From: Psychrobacter arcticus 273-4
GTDB lineage: Bacteria > Pseudomonadota > Gammaproteobacteria > Pseudomonadales > Moraxellaceae
Assembly: GCF_000012305.1 (NCBI RefSeq)
Contig: NC_007204.1
Coordinates: 2,294,001 to 2,358,000, forward strand
Direction of reading: 5' to 3'
DNA: 64,000 nt
In this document: in pieces, positions 43,407-52,887 of the stretch
Layout: each line of letters opens with the position of its first letter
Numbering within the stretch: position 1 is the stretch's first letter
Program-made: the position numbers and the translations under genes
Notes under the pieces: model-generated
What the model saw: the letters and a program-made list of their open reading frames with translations, nothing else
Told to the model about the DNA's origin: nothing
Databases searched by the model: none

Positions 43407-43895
43407 TCAACCAATAAATATACCAACGAACCAATTAAAAAAGTTATCTAATAGCCAAACTAATAAACCAACAACCGCAATCATAACAATTGTTTGCCAT
43501 GTGTATTGGAAAGTTTCGTCTTTGCCAGGCCAAGTAACGCGGCGTAGTTCTACAGCAGCGTCTTTCAATAAAGTTTTAAATGCACGGCCCTGATTAGTCA
43601 ATGCAAGACATAACAGCGCAAATACAAAAAGAGCAACGATAATACCAATACGTACCCAAAGATCATTAGCAGGTTGCCAATAGCCGGGTAGATATTGATT
43701 AACTAACGTTGCACCAATTAAAACAGCTGCAGCTAATAGCCACAAAATCACATCTTTTACTGAACCCGTCTTAGCAATTTCAACAGCAGTCGTTTGATTG
43801 CCCGCTGAAACATGCTTATCTTTAGACAGCATTCCACCAGCAACTGCCTTGGCATCAGATAACTTAGTCTCGAGGTTATCTTGATTATTGCTCAT
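43407..43895 (-). CDS. secE: Preprotein translocase subunit SecE (162 aa)
   Basis: SecE clamps SecY in the inner-membrane protein channel. Three hydrophobic helices are visible (about 48-66, 80-98, 134-155), as in the three-helix enterobacterial form. The conserved amphipathic helix and hinge region is AAVELRRVTWPGKDETFQYTW. It is longer than E. coli SecE (127 aa) because of a 45-residue hydrophilic N terminus. It follows tRNA-Trp directly and precedes nusG, the usual order. Confidence 0.95.
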   Translation of the reverse strand: MSNNQDNLETKLSDAKAVAGGMLSKDKHVSAGNQTTAVEIAKTGSVKDVILWLLAAAVLIGATLVNQYLPGYWQPANDLWVRIGIIVALFVFALLCLALTNQGRAFKTLLKDAAVELRRVTWPGKDETFQYTWQTIVMIAVVGLLVWLLDNFFNWFVGIFIG

Positions 43896-43946
43896 AAAGA
43901 ACTCACTTCGGAGATGATGGGGTATGACAAAGATGTGATAAGAAGA

Positions 43947-44022
43947 TGGCAGGCGATGTAGGACTCGAACCTACAACCCTCGGTTTTGGAGACCGATGCT
44001 CTACCAATTGAGCCAATCGCCT
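43947..44022 (-). tRNA. trpT: tRNA-Trp (anticodon CCA)
   Basis: A 76-nt cloverleaf: acceptor AGGCGAT/ATCGCCT, D arm GCTC...GAGC, anticodon stem TCGGT/ACCGA with loop CTCCAAA (anticodon CCA), T arm GTAGG-TTCGAGT-CCTAC, then discriminator G and an encoded CCA. It lies between tuf and secE, as in many gammaproteobacteria. Confidence 0.97.
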
Positions 44023-44041
44023 AGGGGTGTTAAGGCTGATA

Positions 44042-44069
44042 ATTATACAAGGTTTTAATGATAATGCAA
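44042..44069 (-). promoter_or_regulatory. Candidate sigma-70 promoter for tRNA-Trp-secE
   Basis: On the minus strand, TTGCAT is followed after 16 bp by TATAAT (44042-44047), about 20 bp before the tRNA 5' end. The placement suits a tRNA promoter downstream of the tuf terminator and repeat copy I. Confidence 0.6.
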
Positions 44070-44157
44070 GTTTTAAGACGATATTTCGTTATATTAATCT
44101 ATCTAGATACGTTAATTAATATAAAAATAGTAAAAGTATATTAAATCTGACAAGAGA

Positions 44158-44295
44158 TATAGTTGAAATACTTTAAAGTCGCTACCGTATTGCTGGTGTA
44201 AATTTTTTGCAGCCTCTGTCTGCGTAGGCACAGCAAGCAAGAAAAATTTGCACCAGTAATACGTGTTGTATCGATATTACTTTTCACCGACTATA
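44158..44295 (+). mobile_element. Repeat element, copy I (138 bp)
   Basis: Standard-length copy with TATA ends, between the tuf terminator and the tRNA-Trp promoter. It splits what in relatives is a compact tuf-tRNA-Trp spacer. Confidence 0.94.
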
Positions 44296-44360
44296 TCATA
44301 TTTGCGACGTTCATTTTGATGGCTTTTTTATGAGCGGTCGTCATCAATATCTACACCCAC

Positions 44361-44394
44361 AAAAAAGCCGCCCTCAGTTAAGAGAGCGGCTTTT
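44361..44394 (-). terminator. Terminator of tuf
   Basis: AAAAGCCGC pairs with GCGGCTTTT, extended inside the loop by CTC/GAG, about 47 bp after the tuf stop. It separates tuf transcription from tRNA-Trp-secE. Confidence 0.85.
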
Positions 44395-44441
44395 GACTAA
44401 CCGTTTACCTTAATATTACAGATTGCTCTGTAAGCTAAGAC

Positions 44442-45632
44442 TTAAACGTGAACGTTAGCAACAACACCAGCGCCTACAGTACGGCCGCCTTCACGAATTG
44501 CAAAGCGAAGACCTTTGTCCATAGCGATTGGGTGGATAAGCTCTACGCCCATCTCAACGTTATCACCAGGCATCACCATTTCAGTACCGTCTTGTAATTG
44601 GATTGCGCCAGTTACGTCAGTAGTACGGAAGTAGAACTGTGGACGATAGCCGTTTAGGAATGGTGTGTGACGACCACCCTCTTCTTTTGACAATACATAT
44701 ACTTCAGCGTCAAACTTGGTATGAGGAGTGATAGAACCTGGCTTAGCAAGTACTTGGCCACGTTGTACGTCTTCACGCTTAGTACCACGTAGTAGTACGC
44801 CACAGTTTTCGCCTGCACGACCTTCGTCAAGCAGTTTACGGAACATCTCTACACCAGTACAGGTGGTTTTTTGAGTGTCACGGATACCGACGATTTCGAT
44901 TTCTTCGCCAACGCGTACGATACCTGATTCAACACGGCCAGTTACGACAGTACCACGACCTGAGATTGAGAATACGTCTTCGATTGGCATTAGGAATGCT
45001 TTGTCGATGTCACGCTCTGGCTCTGGGATGTAGGTGTCAAGAACGTTTAATAGTTCTACAACAGCTGGTTGGCCATATTTTTCTTGTGAGCCTTTTAGGG
45101 CTTCAGTCGCTGAACCATGGATGATTGGAGTGTCATCACCTGGGAAGTCATAGTCGCTCAATAATTCACGAACTTCCATTTCTACTAGCTCTAACAATTC
45201 TTCGTCATCAACAACATCACATTTGTTCATGAATACAACGATGTACGGTACGCCAACCTGACGTGAAAGCAGGATGTGCTCACGAGTTTGTGGCATAGGG
45301 CCGTCAGTTGCAGATACGACTAGGATTGCGCCGTCCATCTGTGCCGCACCGGTAATCATGTTTTTAACATAATCGGCGTGACCTGGGCAGTCAACGTGAG
45401 CATAGTGACGTGATGGTGTGTCATATTCTACGTGTGAGGTGTTGATGGTGATGCCACGTGCTTTTTCTTCTGGTGCTGAGTCAATAGACGCGTAGTCTTT
45501 GGCTTCGCCACCAGAGGTGATAGCAGCTACCGTTGCGATAGCAGCGGTAAGGGTTGTTTTACCGTGGTCAACGTGTCCGATGGTACCGACGTTAACATGT
45601 GGTTTTAGACGTTCAAACTTGGCCTTTGCCAT
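44442..45632 (-). CDS. tuf: Elongation factor Tu (396 aa)
   Basis: EF-Tu carries aminoacyl-tRNA to the ribosome. The start at 45632 ([20 protein letters not shown]) gives the family's N terminus; the frame opens 9 codons earlier. G-box motifs are [21 protein letters not shown] and NKCDVV. Domain 3 is complete and ends [11 protein letters not shown]. It has its own promoter (45744-45771) and terminator. It is the only tuf in the window and lies between fusA and tRNA-Trp, places occupied by tufA and tufB respectively in pseudomonads. Confidence 0.97.
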   Translation of the reverse strand: MAKAKFERLKPHVNVGTIGHVDHGKTTLTAAIATVAAITSGGEAKDYASIDSAPEEKARGITINTSHVEYDTPSRHYAHVDCPGHADYVKNMITGAAQMDGAILVVSATDGPMPQTREHILLSRQVGVPYIVVFMNKCDVVDDEELLELVEMEVRELLSDYDFPGDDTPIIHGSATEALKGSQEKYGQPAVVELLNVLDTYIPEPERDIDKAFLMPIEDVFSISGRGTVVTGRVESGIVRVGEEIEIVGIRDTQKTTCTGVEMFRKLLDEGRAGENCGVLLRGTKREDVQRGQVLAKPGSITPHTKFDAEVYVLSKEEGGRHTPFLNGYRPQFYFRTTDVTGAIQLQDGTEMVMPGDNVEMGVELIHPIAMDKGLRFAIREGGRTVGAGVVANVHV

Positions 45633-45743
45633 GGGTATTTCCTCTTTTTTTAGGGTCAACTGCTTAATTTATATAAAGTAATTAAGTGAATACTGACCAC
45701 ATTAAGATAACTGTTAAAAGGGTGCACATACTAATGTGCAGAT

Positions 45744-45771
45744 ATTATAAGAAAATCACGAGCAATAACAA
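45744..45771 (-). promoter_or_regulatory. Candidate sigma-70 promoter for tuf
   Basis: On the minus strand, TTGTTA, 16 bp, then TATAAT (45744-45749), about 110 bp before the tuf ATG and beyond the fusA stop. It explains how tuf can be expressed apart from fusA. Confidence 0.6.
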
Positions 45772-45852
45772 GTCTTTTAACCAATTATTGCTCGATTATC
45801 TACTGACAATATAAAGATATGCCCTATATTGCCATTATCGATAGATTTTTGC

Positions 45853-47979
45853 TTACTCGTCATCATCTTTATTGTTGAATTTAGAGATGATAGCTTCTGC
45901 AACTGATTTTGGAATTTCAGCGTACTTTTGGAATTCCATAGAGTAAGTTGCACGGCCCTGTGACATTGAACGCATTTGTGTGGCATAGCCAAACATTTCC
46001 GCTAATGGTACTTCAGCACGAATCTGCTTAGTGCCGCCAGGTAAATCTTCCATACCTTGAACCATACCACGACGACGGCTAAGATCGCCCATGATATCGC
46101 CCATGTAATCTTCAGGCGTTTCAACTTCTACTTTCATTACTGGCTCAAGTAGTGTTGGGTTTGCAGCCATGAAGCCTTTACGGAAAGCGATAGAACCAGC
46201 CATTTTAAATGATAACTCATCCGAGTCAACATCATGGTAAGAACCATCATACAAGGTCGCTTTTACGCCAACGATTGGGTAACCAGCAAGTACGCCATTT
46301 TTCATGCGCTCTTGAATACCTTTATCAACCGCACCATGGAATTCTTTTGGTACCGTACCACCAACAACTTCTTCTTTAAATTCATAAAGAACATCGCCAG
46401 CTGGATCCATAGGCTCAAGACGTAACCAAACGTGACCGAATTTACCACGACCACCAGTCTGACGTACGAATTTGCCTTCTTGCTCAACGGTGTTACGAAT
46501 CGTTTCACGATAAGCAACCTGTGGTGCACCGATGTTGGCTTCTACACCAAACTCACGCTTCATACGGTCAACAAGAATCTCAAGATGCAGCTCACCCATA
46601 CCACTGATGATAGTCTGACCAGACTCTTCGTCAGTATGTACACGGAACGATGGATCTTCTTTCGCCAAACGACCTAAAGCGATTGACATTTTTTCTTGGT
46701 CAGCTTTAGTCTTAGGTTCAACCGCTAGGCTGATAACTGGATCTGGAAATTCCATACGCTCAAGCGTGATAACATTTTGCTCGTCACATAGCGTATCACC
46801 AGTGGTCACATCTTTCATGCCGACCAATGCAGCGATATCACCAGTACGGATTTCTTGCAACTCTTCTTGAGAGTTCGCCATCATCTGTACGATACGACCA
46901 ACGCGCTCACGTTTCATTTTAACTGGATTATAAACACTGCTGCCTTGCGTCAAAACACCTGAATAGACACGAACGAAGGTTAAGTTACCAACGAATTTGT
47001 CATTCATGATTTTGAATGCTAAAGCTGAGAATGGCGCTTCGTCTGACGCTTCACGAGTGCCTTCAGATTCATCTTTGTCATCAAGGATACCTTTAATAGC
47101 AGGTACATCCATTGGTGCAGGAAGATACTGAATAACGGCGTCCAACATCTTCTGTACACCTTTGTTTTTAAAGGCAGTACCACAAAGAAGCGGGATGATT
47201 TCGTTATTAATAGTCAATTGACGAATAGCAGAGTTGATCTGATCAACAGTTAATTCACCGTTTTCAAGATACTCATTCATCAATTCTTCAGTCGCTTCAG
47301 CAGCGTTTTCTACTAGATACTCGCGATACTCTTCCGCTTTTTCTTGTAGTTCTGCTGGGATTTCGCGCTCATCATATTCCATACCTTGAGACGCTTCGTC
47401 CCAATAGATGGCTTTCATCGTTATTAGATCTACAACGCCTTCAAAGTCATCCTCTTTACCAATTGGAATAACCAATGGTACTGGCTTGCCGCCTAGACGA
47501 GTTTTGATCTGTTCTACTACACGGTAGAAATCAGCGCCAACGCGATCCATTTTGTTAATGAATGCAAGACGTGGGACTTTATATTTGTTTGCCTGACGCC
47601 ATACGGTCTCAGACTGTGGCTGAACGCCGCCTACTGCACAGTAAACCATGCAAGCGCCATCAAGTACACGCATAGAACGTTCAACTTCAATCGTGAAGTC
47701 AACGTGACCTGGGGTGTCAATGATATTGATACGGTGTTCGTCAAACTGTTTTGCCATACCTGACCAAAAACAAGTTGTCGCCGCTGAGGTGATAGTAATA
47801 CCACGCTCTTGTTCTTGCTCCATCCAGTCCATAGTGGCTGCGCCATCATGTACTTCGCCAATCTTGTGGCTAACACCGGTATAGAACAAAACACGTTCAG
47901 TAGTGGTCGTTTTACCAGCATCAATGTGCGCAGAGATACCAATATTGCGATAGCGCTTTAGGGGAGTTTTACGAGCCAT
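45853..47979 (-). CDS. fusA: Elongation factor G (708 aa)
   Basis: EF-G is the translocase GTPase. The G1 loop [17 protein letters not shown], the switch 2 [17 protein letters not shown] and [10 protein letters not shown] mark domain I. Domains II-V follow, with the domain IV tip near [17 protein letters not shown]. Length is normal. It lies between rpsG and tuf in the str order. The last residues are acidic (NKDDDE). Confidence 0.97.
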   Translation of the reverse strand: MARKTPLKRYRNIGISAHIDAGKTTTTERVLFYTGVSHKIGEVHDGAATMDWMEQEQERGITITSAATTCFWSGMAKQFDEHRINIIDTPGHVDFTIEVERSMRVLDGACMVYCAVGGVQPQSETVWRQANKYKVPRLAFINKMDRVGADFYRVVEQIKTRLGGKPVPLVIPIGKEDDFEGVVDLITMKAIYWDEASQGMEYDEREIPAELQEKAEEYREYLVENAAEATEELMNEYLENGELTVDQINSAIRQLTINNEIIPLLCGTAFKNKGVQKMLDAVIQYLPAPMDVPAIKGILDDKDESEGTREASDEAPFSALAFKIMNDKFVGNLTFVRVYSGVLTQGSSVYNPVKMKRERVGRIVQMMANSQEELQEIRTGDIAALVGMKDVTTGDTLCDEQNVITLERMEFPDPVISLAVEPKTKADQEKMSIALGRLAKEDPSFRVHTDEESGQTIISGMGELHLEILVDRMKREFGVEANIGAPQVAYRETIRNTVEQEGKFVRQTGGRGKFGHVWLRLEPMDPAGDVLYEFKEEVVGGTVPKEFHGAVDKGIQERMKNGVLAGYPIVGVKATLYDGSYHDVDSDELSFKMAGSIAFRKGFMAANPTLLEPVMKVEVETPEDYMGDIMGDLSRRRGMVQGMEDLPGGTKQIRAEVPLAEMFGYATQMRSMSQGRATYSMEFQKYAEIPKSVAEAIISKFNNKDDDE

Positions 47980-48365
47980 AGTGTTTTCCTAGGGAAATTC
48001 GTGTATATATTAATGTGTTGTGTCTCTACCTCTACTCTATGACAAAGCCATTTTGCTTTGCAATATTACTAATCATTGGACCTAATACGGGCAAAAAAGA
48101 GTAAATACTAAGAATAGTGCGGCATCAAACTCAGGAGACTTTTTTACAGAACAGCATCTTGACAGATGTCCGCCATCTAAAATGAGTATCTCTATCATTA
48201 TCTTTCGATAAATACAGGCAAATCATTTATTAACAATGGCGACAATCAATAGAATAAATCAACAATATAAGGATTGACTGACCTAAGCCAGTCATCCAAA
48301 AATTTTCATAAACAAACGGCTATTAACAATAATGATTGATAACAAGCCACTTAAATAAAAATAGC
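47980..48365. other. rpsG-fusA intergenic region
   Basis: The 386-bp gap is longer than usual between these genes, with no protein-like frame, no repeat element and no clear terminator. In E. coli a shorter rpsL-rpsG spacer holds the S7 translational operator; whether this gap has a regulatory RNA I cannot tell by eye. Confidence 0.4.
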
Positions 48366-48839
48366 TTAGAAACGGTAGTGAGAAAATGCTTTGTTTGCAT
48401 CTGCCATGCGGTGAACTTCGTCACGCTTCTTCATAGCATTACCTTTACCATCAGCGGCGTCATTCAATTCGCCTGCTAAACGCAAAGCCATTGATTTCTC
48501 AGAACGCTTTGCAGCAGCTTCAGCTAACCAACGCATAGCCAAGGCGGTACGACGGGAGGGGCGTACTTCCATTGGTACTTGGTAGGTTGCACCACCAACG
48601 CGGCGAGCTTTTACTTCAACCATTGGGCGAACATTTTCCAATACATCTTCAAAGAAAGAAACTGGATCTTCGATGTTACGCTTTTGGCTTACTGTCTCAA
48701 GTGCACCGTAAACGATACGCTCAGCAGTCGATTTTTTACCATGACTCATTACATGGTTGATGAATTTTGCAACAGTTTGGCTACCAAACTTAGGATCCGG
48801 TAGGATCTCACGGGTAGCAACGACGCGACGTCTTGGCAT
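48366..48839 (-). CDS. rpsG: 30S ribosomal protein S7 (157 aa)
   Basis: S7 nucleates the head of the small subunit. The start at 48839 ([19 protein letters not shown]) matches the family; the frame opens 17 codons earlier without support. An AAGGATATT site precedes the ATG. The sequence includes [20 protein letters not shown] and ends [17 protein letters not shown]. It follows rpsL in the str order. Confidence 0.97.
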
Positions 48840-49047
48840 AATAAATATCCTTTTCTTCAGGAGTGTCTGACATTCACAATCTCGCACCAATTAATATTGG
48901 ATGGCGTTATATCGAGTTGTCAGTCAGCCTTACTGCATGGCGGTATGTGATAAGGGTTAATGACTCATTTGGTCAAAAATTACTCACATCAGACCCATGC
49001 ACAGTTAATGGGTGATACAAAAAAGCTTATCTAATAACGTTTAATTA

Positions 49048-49422
49048 TTAAACTTTAGGCTTCTTAGCACCATATTTAGAGCGACCTTGCTTACGGTCTT
49101 TAACGCCTGCGCAATCTAGTGCACCACGAACGGTGTGATAACGTACACCTGGTAGATCTTTTACACGACCACCACGGATAAGAACAACACTGTGCTCTTG
49201 TAGGTTATGACCTTCGCCGCCGATGTAGCTTGATACTTCATAGCCTGAAGTCAAACGTACACGACATACTTTACGCATGGCTGAGTTAGGTTTTTTAGGG
49301 GTAGTAGTATATACGCGAGTACATACACCACGGCGTTGTGGGCACGCTTCCAACGCAGGAACTTTTGACTTTTCCTTGATGGTTTTGCGACCTTTACGAA
49401 TCAATTGGTTAGTTGTTGCCAT
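49048..49422 (-). CDS. rpsL: 30S ribosomal protein S12 (124 aa)
   Basis: S12 lies at the decoding centre and governs accuracy. The start at 49422 ([19 protein letters not shown]) matches the family, with GAGAAGGATG upstream; the frame extends 19 codons further. The streptomycin-related lysines are wild type ([11 protein letters not shown] and [13 protein letters not shown]). First gene of the str group, driven by the promoter at 49526-49554. Confidence 0.97.
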   Translation of the reverse strand: MATTNQLIRKGRKTIKEKSKVPALEACPQRRGVCTRVYTTTPKKPNSAMRKVCRVRLTSGYEVSSYIGGEGHNLQEHSVVLIRGGRVKDLPGVRYHTVRGALDCAGVKDRKQGRSKYGAKKPKV

Positions 49423-49525
49423 AAGGCATCCTTCTCCCGTTTGGTATAAAACAAAAAAATAGGGAAACGCACCATCCATCTGACTTTAACGACAGATTTT
49501 GGCACACCCATTTTTAGGACAGTGT

Positions 49526-49554
49526 ATTATAAAGACTTGTTGCTGCTATTTCAA
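49526..49554 (-). promoter_or_regulatory. Strong sigma-70 promoter of the str operon (rpsL-rpsG-fusA)
   Basis: On the minus strand, TTGAAA, exactly 17 bp, then a consensus TATAAT (49526-49531). The start point would be near 49519, giving a leader of about 97 nt before rpsL. A second, weaker pair (CTGTCA, 16 bp, TATAGT) lies upstream at 49610-49637. Confidence 0.75.
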
Positions 49555-49736
49555 CCACTTATGAGTAGTTGGACTTTACAGCAGCAGATAGATATGTATT
49601 CAGTCTACCACTATACCACTTTATCTGTTTTTGACAGCATAAGCCAAAAAAACAGCGGACTAAATTTGATATCAAAAGCAGACATATACATAATTTAGAT
49701 AAGATATTTAGAGCTAAAAACGTCGTTTATCTTAGC

Positions 49737-49882
49737 TATCGTTGAAATACTTTAAAGTCGCTACAGTACTGCTGGTGTAAATTTTTTGCAGCCTCTGTCT
49801 GCGTAGGCACAGCAAGCAAGAAAAATTTGCACCAGTAGTACGTGTTGTCGTGTTGTATCGATATTACTTTTCACCGACGATA
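49737..49882 (+). mobile_element. Repeat element, copy J (146 bp) with paired end changes
   Basis: The copy begins TATCGTTGAAATAC and ends CACCGACGATA; in all other common-family copies the ends are TATAGT or TATAAT and ACTATA. Both ends changed so that the terminal inverted repeat still pairs (TATCGT/ACGATA). It is 8 bp longer than the norm because of an extra GTGTTGTC-like unit near 49841-49857. It lies between the EcsC-family gene and the rpsL promoter. Confidence 0.9.
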
Positions 49883-49961
49883 TCGCCAATATTAAAGCCA
49901 AACAGTAAAAGCATAGAATATCAGTTTGCTAAAAAAATAATCAGCAAACCTTGATGACTTG

Positions 49962-50990
49962 TTATTTGCTCGACTTAGTAGCCGTTTTATCTTCTTTCTG
50001 CTCATTGCCACCCGTTGCCTGACTGACCTTAACTTCACTACTACTATCATCAGTAATAGCACGATTGGCAAGCTTAGCTTCTGGCGCAAAGGTTGCTTGA
50101 GCAACGCCAATGACCTCATCAATCAGCTGGCTATTATAGCGCATACCAACGATAACAGCGGTGGCTGGCAAGAATCGACGTATCCATGTTAAGTTGATTT
50201 TATCCAAATCAATACCAACCTGACTGGCAATGCTGTCCACTTGTTCAGCGTAAAAATTAACCTTTTTATTCTGTAAGCCTAAGTTTTTGAGCTCATTGTG
50301 CAAACCACTGCTTTGGGCACTATCAAGTAAACTTTTACCAATACCAATACCTGCCAGCAATGCTTGCTTCTCTTGCATTTTGCTTAGGTCTGCATTGGCT
50401 AGTAATTCATACGCCATTTTGACACCTTGCTTACCAGTCAATGGCTTGTTGTATAAGGCGCCCAACTGATAAATCGTACGCAAAGAAACCAACAATAACC
50501 ATAGTGTATCCGCAAGCAAACCCGGTAAGCCTGCAAGACCTGTAATACCGCCAAGCGTGGCTAGTGCACGGTTTTGATTGGCGATATCGGTCGCTAATGC
50601 GTAACGCTGCTCATCATCTAGGCTAGCAATGTTGGCAAAGCGATGCTGGTTAGGTAAATCGATTTGACTCCAATTGTCGGCAAGCTTAGCAATTTGAGAA
50701 AAAGCGCCATCAACGGTCGACTCAAAAAAACTGTTTGGCACGACTTTTTTAGCATATTTACCATAAACAGCAAAGCGTGTGCCAAGTAACTGCTGAGTTG
50801 CTTTTAAGGTTTGCTCACGAAACAAATCTTGTTGGTAGTCCTCATCACCTAAGTTCACCGCTTTAAATTGACGCGGTTTACCAGTTTTTGCATTGGCGCT
50901 ATCAATCATGGCACCCATACGCTCTAGATTGCCACGAGTAAAAGAGCCAACCGTACTGATACCTTTAGATAAAGTGCTACGCTTTCCCAT
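49962..50990 (-). CDS. EcsC-family protein (342 aa)
   Basis: The middle of the protein (about residues 140-300) has the EcsC-type pattern: a Gly-rich hydrophobic segment GGITGLAGLPGLLADTLWLL, then TIYQLGALYNKPLTGKQG, and a second short hydrophobic part near RRFLPATAVIVGMRYNSQLI. EcsC was named from a Bacillus ABC-transporter locus, but no transporter is here and the biochemical role is unknown. The N terminus is basic; the C terminus is a charged tail (EQKEDKTATKSSK). AAGGATATTAAG precedes the ATG. Single-gene unit, divergent from fabB. Confidence 0.75.
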   Translation of the reverse strand: MGKRSTLSKGISTVGSFTRGNLERMGAMIDSANAKTGKPRQFKAVNLGDEDYQQDLFREQTLKATQQLLGTRFAVYGKYAKKVVPNSFFESTVDGAFSQIAKLADNWSQIDLPNQHRFANIASLDDEQRYALATDIANQNRALATLGGITGLAGLPGLLADTLWLLLVSLRTIYQLGALYNKPLTGKQGVKMAYELLANADLSKMQEKQALLAGIGIGKSLLDSAQSSGLHNELKNLGLQNKKVNFYAEQVDSIASQVGIDLDKINLTWIRRFLPATAVIVGMRYNSQLIDEVIGVAQATFAPEAKLANRAITDDSSSEVKVSQATGGNEQKEDKTATKSSK

Positions 50991-51590
50991 CTTAATATCC
51001 TTAATATGATGTTTGTTATAAAGTAACTGTGGTTAAAGTACTGGGTGTTAAAGCGCCATTGATTAAAGTGCTACTATATAAGACCCTTTTTATAATCATA
51101 CGCTGTTTGCCATTCTAGCGAACCCCTATCGTGAGTGTCAGTGCGAACAATGTTATCACTGCCATCAGGTTTTGTATCTAAGTGTCGTTTACTGATGACA
51201 GCTTAATCATAATAGTCTATCTATTAAATATATTTATATTAGAGAAGTTTGCACTATGACGTGCATAGCGCTCATCAACTCTCTCTTAATCATAAAATGC
51301 AGAAAATTATAGAATAACTACGATTGTTAATCAGCCATGTTTTATTATTATTTTGCATTTACTCAAACATTTTGCCACCTCGATACGGTATCATATGCCA
51401 TAATTCAAAGTACACTTGTACCATTATTTAGCTGCACTCTTTATCTATAATGTCTATGAATCCGATGATAGCGCTAGAGTCAGCTTCTAGCACTTAGACG
51501 CCTTGATATAACAACACGTTTATTATCAAAGACAGAAAGATATGACCTAATATGGTAAAAGTAGATATTTGAAAACGATGATTAAAAGTA
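50991..51590. other. Divergent intergenic region before fabB
   Basis: About 600 bp of AT-rich sequence between the EcsC-family gene (minus) and fabB (plus), with no protein-like frame. It must hold both promoters, but I could not choose a clear pair by eye. No repeat element is present. Confidence 0.5.
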
Positions 51591-51635
51591 ATTATCAAAA
51601 AATCGTTACTAAAATTATCAAAAAATCGTTACTAA
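51591..51635 (+). repeat. Two tandem 22-bp repeats just upstream of fabB
   Basis: ATTATCAAAAAATCGTTACTAA occurs at 51591-51612 and again, unchanged, at 51614-51635, one base apart. The second copy ends only 13 bp before the fabB ATG, next to the AAGGAA ribosome binding site. It may be a recent duplication in the leader or a double binding site for a regulator. Confidence 0.85.
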
Positions 51636-51648
51636 TAAGGAATATTAT

Positions 51649-52884
51649 ATGCGCCGCGTTGTTATCACTGGAGCGGGGATTGTCTCTTGTATCGGACATG
51701 ATTTAGCTACTGTTACAGAAGCTCTTAAACAAGGGCGCTCTGGCATCACATTCAACGAATCTTATGCTGAGCACAATTTTAAATCACATGTAAGCGGCAG
51801 TATTGATCAATCAGAGCTTGATACCTCAGCTATTGACCGCAAACTAAAACGGTTTTTTAGTGACGCAAGCCTTTATGCTTATGTCAGTGCGTTAAGTGCA
51901 ATTGAGCACGCTGGACTCTCTTTGGAAACCATCAATAACAACCCGCGTGTGGGTGTGGTTGCCAGCTCAGGCGGCGCTTCAACAGAAAATATCGCCAATG
52001 CAATAGACGCCATGCGAGAAAAAGGGTTGCGCGGCGTTGGCGCGATGGCAGTACCAAAAACTATGGGCAGCTCAGTATCAGCGGCGCTTGCTACCGGTCT
52101 AAAAATCCAAGGTATCTCCTATTCATTAGCCTCGGCTTGTGCAACGTCGACGCATTGTATCGGTCATGCCGCCGAGCTTATTCAGTTGGGTAAAGCAGAT
52201 GTGATACTCGCTGGTGGTAGTGAAGCAGAACACTGGACACAGTCTTGTATGTTTGATGCCATGGGCGCAGTCAGTACTCAATATAATGATACTCCAGAGC
52301 TTGCCTCAAGAGCTTATGACAAAGACCGTGATGGTTTTGTCATTGCTGCGGGCGGCGCGATGGTGGTCGTTGAAAGCTTAGAGCATGCCCAAGCTCGTGG
52401 TGCCAATATTTTGGCTGAAATCGTCGGTTATGGTGCCAGCTCTGATGGCGCAGAGATGGTCGCGCCAAGCGGTGAAGGCGCAGTACGCTGTATGAAGCTG
52501 GCACTTGCTGAAGCCGGTTTAGAAAGTGTAGATTATATCAATAGTCACGGTACCAGTACGCCACTTGGTGACATCACTGAACTAAAAGCAATAGCCAAAG
52601 TATTTGATAACGACATCAGTAGAGTCCCTGCCATTAGCTCAACCAAGTCTATGACAGGTCATAGCTTAGGTGCGGTCGGTGCGCAAGAGCTGATTTATTG
52701 CCTACTGATGCTACAAGATGGCTTTATTGCACCTAGTATCAATATTACAGCATTAGATCCAGCCGCTAAAGGCTTTGATATCGTCACTGAAAAACGCGAT
52801 GTTAAGCTTGAAACCCTTATGAGCAATAGCTTTGGCTTTGGCGGTACCAACGCGACATTAATCATCAAAAAGTTTGACGCCTAG
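51649..52884 (+). CDS. fabB: Beta-ketoacyl-ACP synthase I (411 aa)
   Basis: FabB condenses malonyl-ACP with acyl-ACP in fatty acid elongation and is essential for unsaturated fatty acids. The catalytic triad is visible: Cys164 in [10 protein letters not shown], His in [11 protein letters not shown] and His in [12 protein letters not shown]. The closing [13 protein letters not shown] is typical. FabB rather than FabF is favoured by the N terminus [16 protein letters not shown] and length. No fabA is adjacent. pabB follows after 3 bp. Confidence 0.93.
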   Translation: MRRVVITGAGIVSCIGHDLATVTEALKQGRSGITFNESYAEHNFKSHVSGSIDQSELDTSAIDRKLKRFFSDASLYAYVSALSAIEHAGLSLETINNNPRVGVVASSGGASTENIANAIDAMREKGLRGVGAMAVPKTMGSSVSAALATGLKIQGISYSLASACATSTHCIGHAAELIQLGKADVILAGGSEAEHWTQSCMFDAMGAVSTQYNDTPELASRAYDKDRDGFVIAAGGAMVVVESLEHAQARGANILAEIVGYGASSDGAEMVAPSGEGAVRCMKLALAEAGLESVDYINSHGTSTPLGDITELKAIAKVFDNDISRVPAISSTKSMTGHSLGAVGAQELIYCLLMLQDGFIAPSINITALDPAAKGFDIVTEKRDVKLETLMSNSFGFGGTNATLIIKKFDA

Positions 52885-52887
52885 ACT

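Noticed and set aside
49925..49952. GTTTGCT/AGCAAAC hairpin after the EcsC-family gene
   Set aside because: The stem is only 7 bp with a 13-base loop and no U-tract on the gene's strand. It is too weak to call.
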